Below the pieces are notes generated by a model. The model searched no databases. It was not told the origin of the DNA and saw only the letters and a list, made by a program, of their open reading frames with translations. Source: CAIVAT01 sp037128705 (GTDB lineage: Bacteria > Bacteroidota > Bacteroidia > Bacteroidales > FEN-979). From it: a stretch of DNA of 64,000 nt. The position numbers were made by a program, and so were the translations under genes. Location of the stretch: the NCBI GenBank assembly GCA_037128705.1, contig JBAXVX010000018.1:18029-82028 (forward strand), read 5' to 3'. Below, piece by piece: positions 16,887 through 26,032 of the stretch. The first letter of the stretch is position 1. Every line of letters starts with the position of its first letter.

Positions 16887-17249
16887 TCAGTAGAGATTAT
16901 TGGAGATCATGATCAGGGTGCACGCATGAACCACCTCAATACCAGCTTCAGTAAGGATTGCAGCAAATTCAGGGGATTCTGTTCCCGGGTTGAAGATCAC
17001 GCGCCTGGGATTCAAACTGAGAATATAATCATAATAGGCAGGCTGATTTTTCGGGCCAATATACAGGGTAACAGTGTGAATATCTTTAAATTTCGGGAAG
17101 GGTTTTTCAATCCTTACGCCGCTGATCTCTCCTTCGCGCAAACCTACAGCTACCACAGGAATATTGCTATACTTCAATTTCCTGACCGCCATGTACCCAA
17201 ACCGTTCCGGATTTGTACTTGCACCAAGGACTAAGGTCTTTTTAATCAT
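16887..17249 (-). CDS. CoA-binding domain protein (YccU-like)
   Basis: A 120-residue single-domain Rossmann protein of the CoA_binding_2 family: LGASTNPERFGYMAVRKL at the N-terminus, VVAVGLREGEISGV, and FNPGTESPEF near residue 90. The family binds CoA or nucleotides; its cellular role is not established. It lies upstream of and divergent from the clpB-like gene. Confidence 0.85.
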   Translation of the reverse strand: MIKKTLVLGASTNPERFGYMAVRKLKYSNIPVVAVGLREGEISGVRIEKPFPKFKDIHTVTLYIGPKNQPAYYDYILSLNPRRVIFNPGTESPEFAAILTEAGIEVVHACTLIMISNNLY

Positions 17250-17408
17250 GTGTGAATTGATTCACAATTATATGACAAAAGTAACATAAAATCAGTCAAA
17301 ACGACGGAGCCTTTGCCTTATTTATGACATTTTTTCCTAAATTCAGTTAAGGAAATGAAATGGTCAATAATTTGATTACCTGTAGGTTCATTCAAGAACA
17401 TATATACT

Positions 17409-19571
17409 ATGAATAATAACAATTTTAATAGCAAAACCCAGGATTACCCGGCATTGAATCTCTATGCGCGCAACCTGAACGACCTGGCCAACAGCGGAAA
17501 ACTGGATCCTGTTATTGGCCGCGATGAAGAAATAAGAAGGATTTTACAAATATTATCACGACGCACTAAAAACAACCCTATCCTGATCGGAGAGCCGGGT
17601 GTAGGAAAGACGGCCATTGCAGAAGGGCTTGCCCACAGGATCATCGACGGGGATATCCCTGAGAATCTAAAAACAAAACAGATCTATTCACTCGACATGG
17701 GTGCATTGATTGCCGGGGCCAAGTACAAAGGAGAATTTGAAGAACGGCTGAAAAGCGTGATGAGGGAAGTCATGTCATCTGAAGGCGAGATCATATTGTT
17801 CATTGATGAGATCCATACCCTCATCGGCGCTGGTGCAAGTGAAGGGGCCATGGATGCTGCAAACATCCTCAAACCTGCCCTGGCACGCGGCGATCTCCGG
17901 GCCATCGGGGCAACCACGCTGAAGGAGTACCAGCGGTATTTTGAAAAAGACAAAGCACTGGAGCGCAGGTTTCAACCAGTCATGGTCAATGAACCCGATG
18001 CACTTGATTCGATATCCATCCTGCGTGGCCTGAAGGAGCGCTATGAGACCCATCACCATGTGAGGATCAAGGATGAAGCCATTGTTGCAGCTGTAGAGTT
18101 ATCGCAACGATATATTACAGAACGTTTCCTCCCGGACAAGGCAATTGACCTGATTGATGAGGCTGCCTCCAAACTTCGCCTTGAAATCAACTCTGTTCCT
18201 GAAGAAATTGAAATTACCGAACGAAAGATACGTCAGATGGAGATTGAGCGTGAAGCCATCAGGCGTGAGAACAATGACGAACGGCTGAAATCATTGATGG
18301 ATGAAATCTCAGATTTGAAAAGGGAACAGCAAATCCTGAGGACTAAATGGAATGCAGAAAAAGAGATCGTTGAAAAAATACAGTCCAGGAAAAATGCAAT
18401 TGAATCGCTGAAACTCGAAGCTGATCAGGCAAACCGCATCGGGGACCTGGGAAAAGTGGCAGAAATCAGGTATGGGAAAATTCCCCAGGCGGAAAAGGAG
18501 ATCGAATCATTTAAATCGAAACTTTCTGAGATTCAAAAAGATTCACCGCTGGTGAATGAAGAGGTCGGAGCGGAGGAAATTGCCGACATCGTGTCACGAT
18601 GGACAGGGATCCCTGTTAACCGCATGCTTCAAAGTGAACGCCAGAAGTTACTGAACCTTGAAACAGAGCTCCATATGCGGGTTGTTGGCCAGGAAGATGC
18701 CATCAGTGCAGTTTCTGATGCCATCCGCCGCAGCAGGGCAGGCTTGCAGGACAACAAGCGTCCGGTTGGCTCCTTTATCTTCCTTGGCACGACCGGTGTG
18801 GGAAAAACCGAACTTGCCAAAGCCCTTGCCGGGGTCCTGTTCAACAACGAAAATAACATGATCCGGATCGATATGTCGGAATACCAGGAACGACACACGG
18901 TATCGAGGCTGATCGGAGCTCCTCCGGGGTATGTCGGATACGAAGAGAGTGGCCAACTTACCGAGGCAGTGCGCAGAAAACCCTATGCGGTTGTTCTGCT
19001 TGATGAAATTGAAAAGGCACATCCCGATGTATTCAATATTTTATTACAGGTACTTGATGACGGCCGTTTAACCGATAACAAAGGGAGAACGGTGGATTTC
19101 AAGAACACCATCATCATCATGACCTCAAATATCGGCTCACACATCATCCAGGAAAACATGGAAATGGTTACTGACCTCAACAGGGATGAGGTTTTTAATC
19201 GTACCAGGGAACAGGTTTTTGACCTGCTGAAAAAAACCATCCGGCCTGAATTCCTGAACCGGATTGATGAAATTATCATGTTCCACCCGCTGACCCTGGA
19301 AGAAATCAAACAGGTGGTGAAATTACAGCTCGGACTCCTCCAGGAAATCCTGGGAAAGAATGAGATTGTGCTTACCGTCACACCATCGGCAACAGACCTG
19401 ATTGCCAAACTGGGATTTGATCCGCTTTATGGGGCCAGGCCCATTAAACGTGTTATCCAGAAGCAGGTTCTGAATGAACTGTCGAAGATGATTCTTGAAG
19501 GGAAAGTGGACAAAGAGACAGAAATTGTGATGGACGAGAAGGACGGAAGACTTTATTTCCGGAACAAATAG
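17409..19571 (+). CDS. clpB: ClpB-type disaggregase lacking the N-terminal domain
   Basis: A 720-residue double AAA+ ATPase. It begins directly at the first nucleotide-binding domain (Walker A GEPGVGKTA at 61-69, Walker B ILFIDEIH), then has a full coiled-coil middle domain (about 255-385), and a second domain with GTTGVGKTE near 460-468 and VVLLDEIEKAH. The middle domain and the absence of an IGL/IGF ClpP loop point to ClpB rather than ClpA/ClpC. Normal ClpB is about 860 residues; the roughly 145-residue Clp-N substrate domain is missing, and the 160 bp upstream do not encode it. It probably resolves protein aggregates with DnaK. A full-length paralogue may exist elsewhere. Confidence 0.9.
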   Translation: MNNNNFNSKTQDYPALNLYARNLNDLANSGKLDPVIGRDEEIRRILQILSRRTKNNPILIGEPGVGKTAIAEGLAHRIIDGDIPENLKTKQIYSLDMGALIAGAKYKGEFEERLKSVMREVMSSEGEIILFIDEIHTLIGAGASEGAMDAANILKPALARGDLRAIGATTLKEYQRYFEKDKALERRFQPVMVNEPDALDSISILRGLKERYETHHHVRIKDEAIVAAVELSQRYITERFLPDKAIDLIDEAASKLRLEINSVPEEIEITERKIRQMEIEREAIRRENNDERLKSLMDEISDLKREQQILRTKWNAEKEIVEKIQSRKNAIESLKLEADQANRIGDLGKVAEIRYGKIPQAEKEIESFKSKLSEIQKDSPLVNEEVGAEEIADIVSRWTGIPVNRMLQSERQKLLNLETELHMRVVGQEDAISAVSDAIRRSRAGLQDNKRPVGSFIFLGTTGVGKTELAKALAGVLFNNENNMIRIDMSEYQERHTVSRLIGAPPGYVGYEESGQLTEAVRRKPYAVVLLDEIEKAHPDVFNILLQVLDDGRLTDNKGRTVDFKNTIIIMTSNIGSHIIQENMEMVTDLNRDEVFNRTREQVFDLLKKTIRPEFLNRIDEIIMFHPLTLEEIKQVVKLQLGLLQEILGKNEIVLTVTPSATDLIAKLGFDPLYGARPIKRVIQKQVLNELSKMILEGKVDKETEIVMDEKDGRLYFRNK

Positions 19572-19572
19572 A

Positions 19573-20277
19573 TCATTTTTTTCCTGGTTCTTCCACTTTG
19601 ATCAGGTTGCCTTTGGCATAGATCTCTTTTTTCGAGATGCTCCCGTTTTCATTGTAGTAGACCCAGGGACCATCCTGGTGGCCGGCATCATATTGTCCTG
19701 AGATCATTATTTTACCGGAACTGTAAAAGGTCTGGAAAGAGCCCTGCTTCTCCCCTGCCTTGTAAGTTGCATGCAATTTGAGCTTGCCTTCAAGATAGTA
19801 CTGTTCCCAGATCCCTTCCATAATGCCATTCCTGAAATTACGGATCTCGGATAAACCACCATCAGGATAGAATACTTTGGACGGGCCATTGGCCAACCCC
19901 GCCTGGAAGCTTTGCTCTGACACCAGGGTGCCATTGGACTCACTGAAAAACTGCCAGGTACTATCCTTTTTTTCATTCAGGTATACGCCGGCCGCCATTT
20001 TCCGGCCATTTGGGAAATAGGATACTGTTCTTGCTTTTTTACCCTGGTTTAAGATCACCGACACTGTTTTCAATTTTCCATCCGGGTAAAAGTAACGGAA
20101 TTCACCTCCGGGAAAACCATCTTTAAAGCGGCCTTCATAAATGGGGCGGCCCAGGGAGTCAACCTTTCGCCAGAATCCCTGTTTACGACCCTGGGAATCG
20201 GTGATATTCAGGGTATCCTGGCTGAATACTGAAAAAGAAAAAATCGCAAGCAGAAATATCATGAAAATCCGAAGCAT
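19573..20277 (-). CDS. Secreted MORN-like (YwqK-type) repeat protein
   Basis: 234 residues with a signal peptide (MLRIFMIFLLAIFSFSVFSQ) and about eight short repeats of the form G-x-x-x-Y/F-x-x-G-x-L/K (for example FRYFYPDGKLKTV, KVFYPDGGLSEI, WVYYNENGSISKK). These match the MORN_2 repeat found in YwqK-family proteins. Such repeats form beta-hairpin scaffolds. Annotations of the family as antitoxins do not fit a secreted protein. The stop codon is one base from the clpB stop codon, so the two genes are convergent. Confidence 0.8.
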   Translation of the reverse strand: MLRIFMIFLLAIFSFSVFSQDTLNITDSQGRKQGFWRKVDSLGRPIYEGRFKDGFPGGEFRYFYPDGKLKTVSVILNQGKKARTVSYFPNGRKMAAGVYLNEKKDSTWQFFSESNGTLVSEQSFQAGLANGPSKVFYPDGGLSEIRNFRNGIMEGIWEQYYLEGKLKLHATYKAGEKQGSFQTFYSSGKIMISGQYDAGHQDGPWVYYNENGSISKKEIYAKGNLIKVEEPGKK

Positions 20278-20290
20278 AACCTGAAAAAAT

Positions 20291-20298
20291 TAACTTTG
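20291..20298 (+). promoter_or_regulatory. Promoter -7 box of recR
   Basis: TAACTTTG fits TAnnTTTG, ending 20 bp before the recR TTG start. Confidence 0.5.
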
Positions 20299-20318
20299 CA
20301 AATTACTAATAATTTCAC

Positions 20319-20942
20319 TTGCAAACCTATCCTTCAAAATTACTGGAACAGGCAGTTAATGAACTGTCGAAACTTCCCGGAATCGGACGTAAAACAGCCA
20401 TGCGCATGGCCTTGCACCTACTGAAAAGGAACCCTGCGGAGGTGGACGCCCTGGGAACTTCAATCATTAAAATGCGCAACGAAGTCAATTATTGCAAGGA
20501 GTGCAGAAACATTTCCGATGCTGAATCGTGCGCCATCTGTGCAAATCCGAAACGTGATCATGCACTCATCTGCGTTGTAGAAGATATCCGGGATGTAATG
20601 GCCATCGAAAATACGGGTCAGTTCGGCGGGGTGTACCATGTTCTTGGCGGGATCATCTCCCCGATGGATGGAATCGGTCCGCAGGACCTTCACATTGACG
20701 CACTGATCAACCGGTTGGAAAACAGTCCGGTTGCCGAGGTTATCCTGGCGCTGCCGACCACCATTGAAGGAGATACGACCAATTTTTACCTCTACAGAAA
20801 ACTCAATGATTTTAAGATCAAACTGACCACCATCGCCCGGGGAGTTTCAATTGGAGATGAACTGGAGCACACAGATGAAGTAACCCTGGGACGCTCCATA
20901 TTGAACCGCACTCCCTATGAATCAGGTCTTTCGCGAAAATAG
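20319..20942 (+). CDS. recR: Recombination mediator protein RecR
   Basis: 207 residues. It has an N-terminal helix-hairpin-helix (LSKLPGIGRKTAMR), a four-Cys zinc site (CKECRNISDAESCAIC, about 54-69) and a Toprim domain (ICVVEDIRDVMAIE, DGIGPQDLHID). It loads RecA on gapped DNA with RecO and, in some species, RecF. The start is TTG at 20319: it gives the usual MxxYPSKLLEQAVNELSKLPG beginning, and no ATG is available before the conserved region. Confidence 0.95.
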   Translation: MQTYPSKLLEQAVNELSKLPGIGRKTAMRMALHLLKRNPAEVDALGTSIIKMRNEVNYCKECRNISDAESCAICANPKRDHALICVVEDIRDVMAIENTGQFGGVYHVLGGIISPMDGIGPQDLHIDALINRLENSPVAEVILALPTTIEGDTTNFYLYRKLNDFKIKLTTIARGVSIGDELEHTDEVTLGRSILNRTPYESGLSRK

Positions 20943-20950
20943 GAACCAGA

Positions 20951-21178
20951 TCAGAAAAGTTCGAGCTGATTGACCCGAACCTGCGAAAAATTCTCTACCT
21001 CCAGCCCTGCATAATTCTGTAATATAGGACGTATCGCCTTCTTGATCACTTTATTTGGGGTGGTATGGCGTGATTTGCTGAAATTCATCAGCGACTTTTT
21101 CTGACGCGCGGTAACCTTGATGGTGATGGTCTTGAATTTGACAGGCTTCCTTGCCTTTTTCGCAGCTTTCCTGGGCAT
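20951..21178 (-). CDS. Small basic protein, possible ribbon-helix-helix
   Basis: 75 residues, not recognised with certainty. The first 15 are Lys/Arg/Ala-rich. Next comes a short beta-like segment (FKTITIKVTARQKKSL) and two helices, an order seen in Arc/MetJ-type DNA-binding proteins. It sits 4 bp after glmM on the same strand and converges on recR. It could be a DNA-binding regulator or nucleoid protein; that is inference from shape only. Confidence 0.55.
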   Translation of the reverse strand: MPRKAAKKARKPVKFKTITIKVTARQKKSLMNFSKSRHTTPNKVIKKAIRPILQNYAGLEVENFSQVRVNQLELF

Positions 21179-21182
21179 GAGA

Positions 21183-22577
21183 TCAGCGTTGTTGCAATAT
21201 TTCCTTGAAATCGTTTAATATTTTCCCGGCGAGGTTTTCAGCCTTTTTCATCATATCACTCTCGGCGTAAATCCTTATGATCGGCTCGGTGTTTGATTTG
21301 CGTAGATGCACCCATTCGTTTTTGAAATGGATCTTGATACCGTCGATGGTTGTGATCGGATGTGATTTATATTTATCGATGATGGCTTTCAGGATTTCCT
21401 CGATATCCATTTCCGGGGCAAATTCAATCTTATTTTTCGAAATATAATAATTCGGATACTGGTCCCGGAAGGCAGAACATTTTTTTCCCGACTTTGCCAG
21501 GGCCGTCAGGAACAGGGCTATCCCAACCAGGGCATCCCTCCCATAATGCAATTCAGGATATATCACCCCGCCATTGCCCTCTCCGCCGATCACAGCATTT
21601 TTCAACTTCATCATTTCAACAACATTCACTTCACCAACAGCTGACGCATAATACTTACCTCCAGCCTTTTCAGTTACTTCACCTAAAGCCTGGGTAGAGG
21701 ATAAATTCGAAACGGTATTCCCTTTTTTATGCTGAAGTATATAGTCAGATACAGCCACTAAAGTGTATTCTTCTCCAAATGGCTCGCCCATTTCATTGAC
21801 AATAGCGAGACGGTCTACATCCGGGTCAACAACAAATCCCAGGTCGGCCTTTTTCTTAACAACCTCCTCACAGATATCTGCAATATGTTCAGGAAGTGGT
21901 TCGGGGTTGTGCGGAAATTGACCGGTAGGGTCACAATAAAGGCAGTCAATTTCATGAACATTCAACGCCTCGAGCAAGAGAGGTATTGCAATTCCGCCGG
22001 TGCTGTTTACTGCATCAATCACAACCCGGAAGTTTGCTTTACTGATGGCCTCGGTGTCCACCATGGGAAGGGAGAGAATTTTTTCGATATGTTTTTTAAT
22101 ATAGGAATCATCCCTTCTGCAAGTGCCGAGGAGATCGACTTCTGCAAAATTAAAATCAGCTTTTTCAGCAAGGGCCAACACCCGTAACCCATCATCTGAT
22201 GAAAGAAATTCCCCCCTGTGGTTGAGAAGTTTCAGGGCATTCCATTGTTTCGGGTTGTGGCTGGCGGTCAGTATAATTCCTCCATGCGCATTTTCATCCA
22301 CTACTGCGATCTCTGCCGTTGGCGTTGTAGTTAATCCGATATCCACAACATCCACTCCCATACCCATCAGTGTCCCAACCACCAGGTTGTTCACCATCGG
22401 GCCCGAGATTCGTGCATCTCTTCCAACAACCACTTTCAGCCTGGTTCCCGGATGTCCCTCTTTGATAAAAGAAAGGTATCCCGCCGTAAAACGCACAATG
22501 TCAACTGGATTCAGCCCTTCACCTGGTTTCCCGCCAATGGTTCCCCTGATGCCTGAAATGGATTTGATTAAGGCCAT
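21183..22577 (-). CDS. glmM: Phosphoglucosamine mutase
   Basis: A 464-residue phosphohexomutase. MALIKSISGIRGTIGG is the typical N-terminus, so ATG 22577 is preferred over one 18 bases upstream. The phosphoserine loop is TASHNPKQWNAL, the metal loop DPDVDRLA, the sugar loop GGEGNGGV (the glucosamine-type GEGNGG) and the phosphate loop RKSNTEPIIRIY. It converts glucosamine-6-phosphate to glucosamine-1-phosphate for UDP-GlcNAc, peptidoglycan and lipid A. The Bacteroidota and archaeal type differs somewhat from E. coli GlmM, so another hexosamine substrate is possible. Confidence 0.9.
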   Translation of the reverse strand: MALIKSISGIRGTIGGKPGEGLNPVDIVRFTAGYLSFIKEGHPGTRLKVVVGRDARISGPMVNNLVVGTLMGMGVDVVDIGLTTTPTAEIAVVDENAHGGIILTASHNPKQWNALKLLNHRGEFLSSDDGLRVLALAEKADFNFAEVDLLGTCRRDDSYIKKHIEKILSLPMVDTEAISKANFRVVIDAVNSTGGIAIPLLLEALNVHEIDCLYCDPTGQFPHNPEPLPEHIADICEEVVKKKADLGFVVDPDVDRLAIVNEMGEPFGEEYTLVAVSDYILQHKKGNTVSNLSSTQALGEVTEKAGGKYYASAVGEVNVVEMMKLKNAVIGGEGNGGVIYPELHYGRDALVGIALFLTALAKSGKKCSAFRDQYPNYYISKNKIEFAPEMDIEEILKAIIDKYKSHPITTIDGIKIHFKNEWVHLRKSNTEPIIRIYAESDMMKKAENLAGKILNDFKEILQQR

Positions 22578-22684
22578 TTGTCTTTTTTTAGGCAAATGTA
22601 AAGGTTTTCAATATCGCCTCCCCAAAGTGTTAAAAAAATCTCAAAACTGGTTGGCCATTGTCCAAGGGTCATCTGATTTTTTCG

Positions 22685-22692
22685 TACTTTTG
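22685..22692 (+). promoter_or_regulatory. Promoter -7 box of TPR gene
   Basis: TACTTTTG fits TAnnTTTG, 41 bp before the ATG at 22734 and divergent from glmM. Confidence 0.5.
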
Positions 22693-22733
22693 CAGAACAG
22701 ATAAGTGCCTATAGCAGGTATCTTTGACCGCTG

Positions 22734-24137
22734 ATGGAAGAACCTTTTGAATCATATTTTGATCGCGAAACCCTGTCCCTCGTTGGACGATTCGAAAAAA
22801 TGCTGCAGCAGGAGCTGCACTATTTCTTTGATGTGGATGAATTTGAGGAGATCATAGAGTATTATTTCTTTAAAAATGATCAGCGTAAAGCCCTTTTGAC
22901 CATTAACCAGGCCTTGGAACAGCATCCCGCTAGTTCAGCCATCCTGATCAAACTTGCACAGTTTCATGTCAATGCAAAAAAAGATCATGAAGCATTCAGG
23001 ATCCTGAAAGAGATCGAACAATCTGAAATTGCTGACAGCGATCTGTATCTTGCAAAGGGCAATCTTTACAGCCAGCTTGAAAAGCCTGAAAAAGCGATTG
23101 AAGAATATAAAAAAGCCATTGAAGGGGCTGATTTTGTTGATGAGATCTATTCAAGTATTGCTTTTGAATATGAATCCCTTGGAAAATACGACAAGGCCAT
23201 TGATTTTTTATTGAAAGCCCTTGAACTGAATCCCGACAATGATGCGGCCCTCTATGAATTTGCTTTCTGTTGCGAAGTTTCTCAGCGTTCCGACCAAAGC
23301 ATCGCATTTTTAACATCTTTTCTTGATCAGCATCCCTATTCAGTAGCTGCGTGGTTTAACCTGGGTATTGCTTACAGCAACACCGATCTGTATGAAAAAG
23401 CCATTGATTCGTATGATTATGTTCTTGCGATTGATGACACCTTTTCATCCGCCTACTTTAACAAGGCAAACTGCTATGCCAACATCGACCAGTTTGACAA
23501 AGCAATCGAAACCTATTTTGAGACATTCTATTACGAAGATCCTGAGCCTGTTACATATTACTACATCGCGGAATGTTACGAAAAACTGAAGAAGTTTGAC
23601 GCCTCTATTGAATACTATCAAAAAGCCATCTCCATCGACCCTGAATTTGCCGATGCGTGGCTTGGCATAGGGATCTCGCATGATGAATTGGGAAACCCCC
23701 AATCTGCACTGCCTTATATTCTGAAAGCTATCAAGCTCACCCCCGCCATTCCTGAATACTGGTTCATTCTCGGGGATATCCAGATCAAACTTTCTAAAAT
23801 TGAGGAGGGAATCGCCTCATACCGGAAGGTCATTGAACTTGATCCGGATGATGCCGACATTTGGCTGGATCTCTCAGTGGTATACGCCGATCAGAAGGAT
23901 TATACAAAGGGATATTCCGTGCTGGAAGATGGTTTGCAGCACCATGCAAACCATGCTGATTTTTATTTCGGGATGGCCTACTACCTCTACATGCAGGGAA
24001 AATCGAAACAGGGAGGTGAAATACTGACAAAGGCCATGGAGATGGATTATGAAGGTCACAAACGTCTCTTTACCACTTTTCCCGAAGCCAGGAACCATCC
24101 TGAAGTGGTTGAATTGATAGAATCATTTAAAAAATAG
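22734..24137 (+). CDS. Tetratricopeptide repeat protein
   Basis: A 467-residue cytoplasmic protein with no signal peptide. An acidic N-terminal segment (1-50, with FDVDEFEEIIEYYF) is followed by about eleven TPR units to residue 440 (for example AAWFNLGIAYSNTDLYEKAI, ADAWLGIGISHDELGNPQSA). Conserved TPR proteins of this type precede comA and aroE here on the same strand. It is a scaffold or adaptor; partners are not evident. Confidence 0.85.
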   Translation: MEEPFESYFDRETLSLVGRFEKMLQQELHYFFDVDEFEEIIEYYFFKNDQRKALLTINQALEQHPASSAILIKLAQFHVNAKKDHEAFRILKEIEQSEIADSDLYLAKGNLYSQLEKPEKAIEEYKKAIEGADFVDEIYSSIAFEYESLGKYDKAIDFLLKALELNPDNDAALYEFAFCCEVSQRSDQSIAFLTSFLDQHPYSVAAWFNLGIAYSNTDLYEKAIDSYDYVLAIDDTFSSAYFNKANCYANIDQFDKAIETYFETFYYEDPEPVTYYYIAECYEKLKKFDASIEYYQKAISIDPEFADAWLGIGISHDELGNPQSALPYILKAIKLTPAIPEYWFILGDIQIKLSKIEEGIASYRKVIELDPDDADIWLDLSVVYADQKDYTKGYSVLEDGLQHHANHADFYFGMAYYLYMQGKSKQGGEILTKAMEMDYEGHKRLFTTFPEARNHPEVVELIESFKK

Positions 24138-24181
24138 CGGGATTCAATTTCGTAAGTCCATTCAATGTTAATCTGAAACCT

Positions 24182-24970
24182 ATGACAACAATCAACCTGC
24201 CCTTTTTACCCGACCGCACAACAAAACCCAGGCAAAACGGCATTGCCATGGTGATGGACAAAGGGCTCAGTGTTCGCGAAGCTGAAGATTTCATTGAATC
24301 AGCCGGACATTTAGCCGATTTTGTTAAATTGGGTTTCGGAACCTCGTTCGTAGGAAATAAAGTCAGGGAGAAGGTCAAGGCTTACCAGAAAGCCAACATC
24401 AAGGTCTACGCAGGCGGAACCCTGTTCGAGGCCTTCGTGGTTCGTGGTCTTTTCGATGATTATCTCAGGTACATTGATCAGCTGGGGCTTGATTCTGTTG
24501 AAGTTTCCGACGGTTCCATGATCATGGAACACGATATAAAATGCGAATATATTCACACCCTCTCAAAAAAATACACTGTTCTTTCGGAGGTCGGGTCCAA
24601 AGAATCAGGTATCATCATTGCACCAGGCCGCTGGATCCAGATGATGCAAAAGGAGTTGCAGGCCGGCGCCTTCAAGGTGATCGGTGAAGCACGTGAAAGC
24701 GGGAATGTGGGCATTTACCGGACCACAGGAAAGGCACATGTCGCACTTATCAATAAAATCCTCGCAAAGGTACAGGCCGATAAGCTCTTATGGGAAGCTC
24801 CGTTAAAGCCTCAGCAGGTATGGTTTATCAAACATTTCGGCGCCAATGTAAACCTGGGGAATATTGCGCCCGCCGAACTGATACCGCTTGAAACACTAAG
24901 GCTCGGGTTAAGAGGCGACACCTTTTTCAGCTTTCTTCCAGCCAAATTCAAGAAGTTCCAGCCAATTTAA
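24182..24970 (+). CDS. comA: Phosphosulfolactate synthase (ComA family)
   Basis: A 262-residue TIM-barrel protein of the ComA family, which adds sulfite to phosphoenolpyruvate to give (2R)-phospho-3-sulfolactate, the first step of coenzyme M synthesis in methanogens. Recognisable segments are DKGLSVREAEDFIESAG, VKLGFGTS, VYAGGTLFEAF, VEVSDGSM and NLGNIAPAELIPLE. Nothing else of the coenzyme M route is visible. In Bacteroidota a role in sulfolactate or sulfonate metabolism is likely but not shown. It lies 33 bp before aroE and is probably cotranscribed with it. Confidence 0.85.
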   Translation: MTTINLPFLPDRTTKPRQNGIAMVMDKGLSVREAEDFIESAGHLADFVKLGFGTSFVGNKVREKVKAYQKANIKVYAGGTLFEAFVVRGLFDDYLRYIDQLGLDSVEVSDGSMIMEHDIKCEYIHTLSKKYTVLSEVGSKESGIIIAPGRWIQMMQKELQAGAFKVIGEARESGNVGIYRTTGKAHVALINKILAKVQADKLLWEAPLKPQQVWFIKHFGANVNLGNIAPAELIPLETLRLGLRGDTFFSFLPAKFKKFQPI

Positions 24971-25003
24971 TGAAGCAGGGATAACCAAAGGAAGGAGGAG
25001 ACT

Positions 25004-25741
25004 TTGTTACTTGGGTTGATAGGATTTCCGTTGGACCACTCATGGTCGGCCAGTTATTTCAATGAAAAATTCAGGAAGGAAGGAGTTTCGGACAAGGAAT
25101 ACCGGCTTTTTCCTCTTCCCTCGCCGGATGATTTTCCTGCACTCCTTAAATCCCATCCTGATCTGACAGGTTTAAACGTCACCATCCCATTCAAGGAGAG
25201 AATCATTCCGTACCTGGACGATCTCGATGAAACAGCCCGCCAGATCGGGGCCGTGAATACCATCAGAATATTACGGGAGAAAGGAAGCATAAGGACAACG
25301 GGTTTTAATACAGATGCGGCCGGATTTCTCCGGACTCTTGACCTGGTCCCTGTGTGCAATGCATTGATCCTTGGAACGGGTGGTGCATCCAAAGCAGTTG
25401 CATACGCACTGAAAAGCAGGAACATCCGGTTTTCGTTTGTTTCAAGGAAAAGCCATGGTCACGACATCATTTCCTATGATGAACTTACAGTTGAGGTAAT
25501 ACATGCTAATAAACTCATTATCAATACTACACCTGTCGGCATGTTTCCCGCTCAAGATCAAATGCCATCCATTCCCTATAACTTTCTCACGGGGGATCAT
25601 TTTTTATATGATCTCATCTATAATCCCGAAGAGACCGGATTCATAAAACAGGGAAAATTAAGGAATACACGCACAATGAATGGCATGCAGATGTTGATCA
25701 ACCAGGCGGATTTAGCTTACCAGATATTCGAAGCTAGGTAG
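25004..25741 (+). CDS. aroE: Shikimate 5-dehydrogenase
   Basis: 245 residues. It reduces 3-dehydroshikimate with NADPH in aromatic amino-acid synthesis. The N-terminus LIGFPLDHSWSASYFN has the shikimate-binding Ser pair, the catalytic Lys is in NVTIPFKERI, the Asp is in NTDAAGF, and the nucleotide loop is GTGGASKAV. The start is TTG 25004, supported by a strong Shine-Dalgarno (GGAGGAG at about 24994-25000) and by the family N-terminus; no ATG fits. The last 8 bases overlap the convergent DUF4342 gene. Confidence 0.93.
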   Translation: MLLGLIGFPLDHSWSASYFNEKFRKEGVSDKEYRLFPLPSPDDFPALLKSHPDLTGLNVTIPFKERIIPYLDDLDETARQIGAVNTIRILREKGSIRTTGFNTDAAGFLRTLDLVPVCNALILGTGGASKAVAYALKSRNIRFSFVSRKSHGHDIISYDELTVEVIHANKLIINTTPVGMFPAQDQMPSIPYNFLTGDHFLYDLIYNPEETGFIKQGKLRNTRTMNGMQMLINQADLAYQIFEAR

Positions 25742-26006
25742 TTTTTTTATCCTCCTTTTCCGGTTCATCATCCCTTACGACTTCGATCTTAAAATCGGCA
25801 ACCATCGCGGCCACCGCTCCGGCAGCAGCCAGGATTGGAGCAAAAAGGGCCCCGATCACACCAAAAGTGACAGGAATTTCGAAAAACACTTTTCCGGTTT
25901 CATCCTTGATGATCAGCTTCCTGACATTTCCTTCGTGTATCAGTTGTTTGATCTTCTCAACCAACTCTTCGCCCTTTACCCGAAATTCTTCTTTTATGTT
26001 TTCCAT
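25734..26006 (-). CDS. DUF4342 domain-containing protein
   Basis: 90 residues: a charged N-terminal helix (KGEELVEKIKQLIHEGNVRKLIIKD), a short beta pair, then a hydrophobic glycine/alanine-rich segment (about 48-70) that can span the membrane, and an acidic tail. This is the layout of DUF4342 proteins, often described as small membrane-associated proteins of unknown role. Confidence 0.75.
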   Translation of the reverse strand: MENIKEEFRVKGEELVEKIKQLIHEGNVRKLIIKDETGKVFFEIPVTFGVIGALFAPILAAAGAVAAMVADFKIEVVRDDEPEKEDKKTT

Positions 26007-26032
26007 ATCGATGAACTTTAGAGGTTAAAATT

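Noticed and set aside
17409..19571. ClpA/ClpC protease subunit instead of ClpB
   Set aside because: The full-length middle domain and lack of an IGL/IGF ClpP-binding loop fit ClpB.
19573..20277. Toxin-antitoxin antitoxin (YwqK label)
   Set aside because: The protein has a signal peptide and there is no toxin gene beside it; only the repeat type is shared.
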